From CAVSWN01 sp046728115 (lineage in GTDB: Bacteria; Acidobacteriota; Vicinamibacteria; Vicinamibacterales; CAVVIG01), in assembly GCA_046728115.1 (NCBI GenBank), contig JBKPDW010000523.1, positions 1 through 10,531 on the forward strand: a stretch of DNA of 10,531 nt, in the 5' to 3' direction. The notes beneath the pieces are model-generated. The model was not told where the DNA came from. It saw nothing but the letters and a program-made list of their open reading frames with translations, and ran no database searches. Made by a program: the position numbers and the translations under genes. The first letter of the stretch is position 1, and every line of letters begins with the position of its first letter. Shown piece by piece: positions 7,276 through 10,531 of this stretch.

Positions 7276-8742
7276 TCAAAGTAACCGCTTCGCCGCCGCG
7301 ATTGCCTCGTCCAGATTGCTGACGGTCCCATCCATCTGCTTCTCGTAAATCGCTTTCAGAATCTGTCCAACTCTCGGCCCTGGCCGCACACCTAACTCGA
7401 GCAGGTGACGCCCGAGCAGAATCGGCTGCGGCGGACGATGCTCCACGCCGAGCGCGCGGGCGCGCTCGAGGAACCAGTCCATCGCGGAGCAGTCGAAGCG
7501 CCCGGGCTGCCGCCCTTCGCAATCAGATTTCGCAGCGCGCACGAGCAGTTCGAGATCCACTTTGTGCGCCAGCCGACGGAAGGCGCCGTCTTTCACCTCG
7601 TCGCGGACCTTGAACCACGAGCCGGGCTTCAGATGGTGAGCGGTAATGCCGAGCACCTGCTTGCGCACGTCGTAGCCGTCCATCGAATGGACATTCAACC
7701 GATCGAGCAGTGCAGTGGCCGGCTGCACGCCCTGATCTTCGTGATCGATCGATCGGATCCGTCCGTCGAGGAATGCGGTTGTCGCCGGCTTGCCGAGATC
7801 GTGGCACACGGCGCCGAGCATGATCGCCACCTGTTGTGGCCGGGGAAGATCGTCGATTCGCGCGCGGGCTTTGTCGATGACCTGAAGCGTGTGCACCCAC
7901 ACATCGCCTTCGGGATGCCATTCCGGCTCCTGCGGGCATCCCGAGAGCGCCTGAAGCTCGGGGAACAGTTGCGCGATCACTCCGAGATCCATCGCGAGCG
8001 CGAAGCCGATCGACGGCCTCGGCGCAAAGAGCAGCTTCTCGATTTCTCCCCAGATGCGCTCGGCCGGGAGATCGTCGAGCTGGATCGTCCGACAGACGTC
8101 ACGTGTGGCGGGCTCGAGCTCGAACCCGAACCTGGCGGCGAACTGGATGCCTCGAAGCACGCGCAGGCTATCGTCGGGGAACGTCTCGCGATCCACCATC
8201 CGCAGGACACGCTGTTCGAGATCGGCTCTGCCGCCGACCGGGTCGAAGTACTCGTTCATGAGCGGATCGAACGAGATCGCGTTGACCGTGAAGTCGCGCC
8301 GGCGCGCCGCCTCGTCGATGGACATGTCCGGATCACCGACGACCACGAAGCCGCGGTGCCCGCGACCAGCCTTCGAATCACGGCGCGGCAGCGAGACGTC
8401 GACATCTCCGATCTTGTAGACCTGAAAGCTCTCGCCAACCGCCTCCACACGTCCGAATGTTTCGAGCAGTTCGTGGACTCGATCGCCCCGCAGACCGAAC
8501 ACTTCGACGTCGACGTTCGTCGTGTGTGGATGTCCGAGAAGCCGGTCGCGCACCCACCCGCCGACGACGAGCGCGCGCCCTCCAGCGGCTCGCACGGCGA
8601 GGGCGATGTCCGTGACGCGTTGCCAGTCCGCAGGCACCGCTCGACTCGGCTCGGGACTCTGAGGCTCTCGATGGGTCAGCCCTCGACTCCGCTCGGTGTG
8701 ACCGTGAGGCTCGCGGTCCCTCACCGGTCGGTCAGTCACCAT
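7276..8742 (-). CDS. cca: CCA-adding enzyme / poly(A) polymerase family, with HD domain
   Basis: This 488-aa class II nucleotidyltransferase has GGWVRDRLLG (61-70), the acidic strand NVDVEVFG (76-83), RRRDFTVNAI (147-156), the RVLRGIQFAARFGF helix (194-207) and an HD domain with CHDLGKP (313-319) plus further His residues. It probably adds or repairs the 3' CCA (or A) of tRNA in the cytoplasm; a poly(A) polymerase role cannot be excluded. The first carboxylate expected in the D-x-D pair is N76, followed by D78 and E80. Residues 2-35 are low-complexity, Arg/Pro/His-rich and encoded by the REP-like repeat cluster, so the conserved protein begins near residue 36, where a GTG (8637) could start a 453-aa form. 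The ATG at 8742 overlaps the upstream SDR stop by 11 bp. GGAG lies 3 nt before it, and 6 nt before the GTG that is codon 2, so that GTG may be the real start. Confidence 0.87.
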   Translation of the reverse strand: MVTDRPVRDREPHGHTERSRGLTHREPQSPEPSRAVPADWQRVTDIALAVRAAGGRALVVGGWVRDRLLGHPHTTNVDVEVFGLRGDRVHELLETFGRVEAVGESFQVYKIGDVDVSLPRRDSKAGRGHRGFVVVGDPDMSIDEAARRRDFTVNAISFDPLMNEYFDPVGGRADLEQRVLRMVDRETFPDDSLRVLRGIQFAARFGFELEPATRDVCRTIQLDDLPAERIWGEIEKLLFAPRPSIGFALAMDLGVIAQLFPELQALSGCPQEPEWHPEGDVWVHTLQVIDKARARIDDLPRPQQVAIMLGAVCHDLGKPATTAFLDGRIRSIDHEDQGVQPATALLDRLNVHSMDGYDVRKQVLGITAHHLKPGSWFKVRDEVKDGAFRRLAHKVDLELLVRAAKSDCEGRQPGRFDCSAMDWFLERARALGVEHRPPQPILLGRHLLELGVRPGPRVGQILKAIYEKQMDGTVSNLDEAIAAAKRLL

Positions 8743-8755
8743 CGACTCCGCGCTG
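8640..8755. repeat. REP-like cluster, three copies around a TCGACTCSG core
   Basis: Three degenerate copies share the plus-strand core TCGACTC at 8641, 8683 and 8742. Copies 1 and 2 match in 14 of 15 bases (8640-8654 and 8682-8696), and both are followed by GAGGCTC. Copies 2 and 3 are preceded by GGTCAG within 20 bp. On the minus strand the core reads GAGCGGAGTCGA, which resembles a dispersed repeat I recall between genes of many GC-rich environmental bacteria; that recognition is from memory. The cluster spans the last codons of the SDR and the first codons of cca. Confidence 0.55.
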
Positions 8756-9583
8756 CGATGACCCGGACGCTACCGCCAGGTCATCCCTCGGTCGGGTTGG
8801 CTTTCTGCCGAATCGCTTCACGAACCGGTCGCACATTCCCGGCGCGAACGTGTTGAACCAGACGAGCACACGCGATGAGAAGTTGGGGAACACTTCCGGT
8901 ACCGGACGTTCGATGGCCCGCGCGATGGCGGCGGCCACGACATCCACGTCCTGGCGCGGTCCGTACTTCGCGCGGGTGATCTGTGTTCCGGTGTGCTCGG
9001 ACATGACTGCGAAGAACTCGGTGTCGGTCGAAACCGGGTAGACCACCGAGCAGTGAATCGCCGATCCCGCAAGCTCCGCGCGCAGACACTCGGCCAGACC
9101 GACCTGCGCGAATTTGGTGGCGGCGTAGGCTCCCATGTATGGAACGCCGCGTTTTCCTACGATCGACGAGATGAAGATCAGATGGCCGCGTTTCGCTGTC
9201 CGGAACACCGGAAGCGCGGCCCGCGCCGCGAAATACGTCCCCATGTAGTTGACGTCGATCAACGTGCGCATCTGCTGCGGGGTAATCTCGTCGATCGCGC
9301 CCGCCACACCGAATCCGGCGTTGCAGATCATCACGTCGAGCCGGCCGAAGCGCTCGATCGTGCGCGCAACGAAAGCATTCATGTCGTCCTCGACCGTTAC
9401 GTCGGCAACGATCGGCAGGACCTGACCGCCGGCCGCCGCAATTTCCACTGCGGCGGCGCGCAGACGTTCCTCGCGGCGCGCGCAGATTGCGACAGCGGCA
9501 CCCGTACGCGCGAGACGAAGCGCCGTAGCCCGTCCGATCCCGCTCGATCCGCCAGTGATGGCCACAACGATCGTGTTGGACAC
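8732..9583 (-). CDS. Classical short-chain dehydrogenase/reductase
   Basis: This 283-aa protein has the cofactor motif TGGSSGIG (10-17), NAG (88-90) and a complete catalytic tetrad: N112, S140 in FISS, and Y153/K157 in YAATK. It is an NAD(P)-dependent oxidoreductase. The dinucleotide site followed by CARREERL, with Arg after the second strand, leans toward NADPH, but the substrate is unknown. The C-terminal region (about 225-260, with VWFNTFAPGMCDRF) resembles SDRs that act on lipids or hydrophobic substrates; this is weak evidence. GTG at 9583 (MSNTIVVAIT) is chosen over the open frame to 9661, because the extra residues would be read from the heptamer tract. TTG at 9586 is an alternative. 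No SD is present; a TATCCT hexamer ends 9 nt upstream. The last codons lie in the REP-like cluster, and the stop overlaps the cca start by 11 bp, so the two are probably co-transcribed and coupled. Confidence 0.88.
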   Translation of the reverse strand: MSNTIVVAITGGSSGIGRATALRLARTGAAVAICARREERLRAAAVEIAAAGGQVLPIVADVTVEDDMNAFVARTIERFGRLDVMICNAGFGVAGAIDEITPQQMRTLIDVNYMGTYFAARAALPVFRTAKRGHLIFISSIVGKRGVPYMGAYAATKFAQVGLAECLRAELAGSAIHCSVVYPVSTDTEFFAVMSEHTGTQITRAKYGPRQDVDVVAAAIARAIERPVPEVFPNFSSRVLVWFNTFAPGMCDRFVKRFGRKPTRPRDDLAVASGSSQRGVDGD

Positions 9584-9591
9584 CAACGGCG

Positions 9592-9597
9592 AGGATA
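9592..9597 (-). promoter_or_regulatory. Candidate -10 (TATCCT) for the classical SDR
   Basis: TATCCT on the minus strand matches four of six -10 bases, including the key A at position 2 and T at position 6. The predicted start site is about 9585, two bases before the GTG at 9583. It fits the leaderless pattern of the neighbours but is weak on its own, and no -35 was found. Confidence 0.3.
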
Positions 9598-9603
9598 CAT
9601 GCA

Positions 9604-9680
9604 AATGGCGAATTGCAGATTGCCAATTGCAGATTGCTAATTGCAGAATATCAAGCAGCAAGCAGCAATCCGCAATTGTC
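9604..9680. repeat. Degenerate 7-bp-phased tract, consensus RATTGCM
   Basis: Read in steps of seven from 9604, eleven successive units fit a pattern with A always at position 2. Five of the first six are clean: AATTGCA (9611, 9625, 9639) alternating with GATTGCC or GATTGCT (9618, 9632), which makes a 14-bp higher-order repeat. AAGCAGC then occurs twice in tandem (9653, 9660), and the tract ends with AATCCGC and AATTGTC just before the peptidase ATG. It fills most of the divergent spacer between the SDR and the peptidase. No confident promoter for the peptidase is visible in it; TTGCCA (9621) and GAATAT (9646) are 19 bp apart and weak. Confidence 0.65.
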
Positions 9681-9681
9681 C

Positions 9682-10531
9682 ATGGATCCTGCGATTCGCC
9701 TCCTGCGCGATCTGGTCGCCATCAATTCGGTGAACCCGACGCTCGTTGCAGGCGCGCCGGGCGAGCGGGAGATCGCGGACGCGGTCGCGGTCGCGATGCG
9801 CCGCGCGGGAATGGACGTGACGATTGAAGACGCCGCGAGCGGCCGTCCAAACGTGGTCGGCGTTCTCGAGGCGCGAGCAACAGGACGGACGTTGATGTTC
9901 TGTGGCCATACCGACACAGTGGGTGTGGCCGGAATGCACGATCCGTTCACGCCGGTTGAACGTGATGGGCGGCTGTTCGGTCGTGGCGCGCAGGACATGA
10001 AAGGCGGTGTCGCCGCCATGATCGATGCCGCGCGCATCGTCGCTGAGCGCGGCCTGGCGGCTGGACGTCTTGTGGTGGCGGCCGTCGTCGATGAAGAGCA
10101 CTCCAGCATCGGTGCCGACGCGCTCGTGAAGACGTGGAAGGCCGATGGCGCCGTGGTGACCGAGCCAACGGATCTCGCGGTTGCCATCGGTCACAAGGGA
10201 TTTGCCTGGATCGAAATAGAAGTCATCGGCAGAGCCGCGCATGGCAGCCGGCCAGCTGAAGGGATCGACGCGATCCTTCGGCTTGGTCGAGTGCTCGAAC
10301 GACTCGAAACGCTCGATCGAACGCTGCAGGCCAGGACGCCGCATCCGCTGATGGGAACCGGTTCGCTGCATGCGTCGATCGTGGAGGGCGGCAGAGAGTT
10401 GAGCAGCTACCCCGATTACGCCGTTCTCCGGATGGAACGCCGCACCCTTCCCGACGAGCCGGAATCAAAGGCCCTGGAAGAAATCGAACTCATCCTCGGC
10501 GAACTTTCTACTGAAGACCAGACATTTGTCG
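9682..10531 (+). CDS. M20-family metallopeptidase (ArgE/DapE/CPG2-like), 3' end missing
   Basis: The first 283 residues are visible; the frame is still open at the window end. The two-zinc catalytic signature is present: GHTDTV (H76, D78), GRGAQDMKGG (D105 bridging zinc), DEEH (E138 probable general base, E139 zinc ligand) and TEPT (E161 zinc ligand). A dimerisation domain begins near residue 170, with AAHGSRP (H187) typical of the family. The last zinc-binding His would lie beyond the window. The family hydrolyses amide bonds of small acylated amino acids or peptides (acetylornithine, succinyl-diaminopimelate, carboxypeptidase G2-type substrates). Members are hard to tell apart by motif, so the substrate is left open. 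The ATG at 9682 starts MDPAIRLLRDL and has no SD; it follows the heptamer tract directly. The gene is divergent from the SDR, with 98 bp between start codons. Confidence 0.9.
   Translation, partial: MDPAIRLLRDLVAINSVNPTLVAGAPGEREIADAVAVAMRRAGMDVTIEDAASGRPNVVGVLEARATGRTLMFCGHTDTVGVAGMHDPFTPVERDGRLFGRGAQDMKGGVAAMIDAARIVAERGLAAGRLVVAAVVDEEHSSIGADALVKTWKADGAVVTEPTDLAVAIGHKGFAWIEIEVIGRAAHGSRPAEGIDAILRLGRVLERLETLDRTLQARTPHPLMGTGSLHASIVEGGRELSSYPDYAVLRMERRTLPDEPESKALEEIELILGELSTEDQTFV

Noticed and set aside
7181..7522. Extending the ClpP-like protein upstream to residue M1 of the longer frame
   Set aside because: The extra residues are mostly a shifted frame of cca and Arg/Ala-rich; the protease-like sequence starts near MGELSD.
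7405..8856. 483-codon open frame on the plus strand opposite cca
   Set aside because: It lies antisense to a well-supported nucleotidyltransferase, has no recognisable motifs and is the usual by-product of high GC at third codon positions.
9584..9661. Extending the classical SDR through the heptamer tract
   Set aside because: The first 26 residues would be translated repeat DNA, while SDRs of this type begin a few residues before the TGxxxGIG motif.

Overview
The window is GC-rich and gene-dense, and reads like the chromosome of an environmental, Gram-negative-type bacterium. Gene content and protein flavour (BRCT-TPR protein, ligase-ACP-acyltransferase fusion, HD-domain CCA-type enzyme, ClpP-like protease) suggest Acidobacteriota, perhaps Vicinamibacteria. 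That placement is inferred from recognition only; no rRNA or single-copy marker settles it. I see no phage, transposase, CRISPR, tRNA or rRNA.

Layout. (1) 13-1125 (+): BRCT / MerR-like helix-turn-helix / TPR protein, ending with no spacer against a convergent minus-strand group. (2) Minus strand, read from 5455 down to 1126: an 844-aa acyl-activating ligase + acyl carrier domain + PlsC-type acyltransferase; infA (IF-1); an RhlE-like DEAD-box RNA helicase; and a 92-aa Cys-rich protein whose start lies 1 nt after the helicase stop. The last three look like one translationally coupled unit, with its own extended -10 promoter over the stop codon of the acyltransferase gene. (3) 5480-6403 (+): an atypical extended SDR, divergent from the acyltransferase across only 24 bp that hold a near-palindromic -10 element. 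(4) 6404-6452: an array of seven 7-bp repeats filling the convergent gap. (5) Minus strand, read from 9583 down to 6452: a classical SDR, a CCA-type nucleotidyltransferase overlapping it by 11 bp inside a REP-like repeat cluster, and a ClpP-like protease. (6) 9604-9682: a second 7-bp-phased tract, followed by an M20-family metallopeptidase (+) cut by the window end.

Functional themes are phospholipid acyl transfer at the membrane, translation initiation and RNA remodelling (IF-1 with helicase), tRNA 3'-end maintenance, and protein or peptide turnover. Several genes lack a Shine-Dalgarno but have a -10-like hexamer 8-11 nt before the start codon, which suggests leaderless mRNAs. Half of the ten start codons chosen are TTG or GTG.

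Most genes belong to known families and I see no clear new defence or mobile system. The parts most worth a second look are the bidirectional promoter at 5456-5479, the two heptamer tracts, the REP-like cluster that forms the SDR/cca junction, and the unusual domain fusions.
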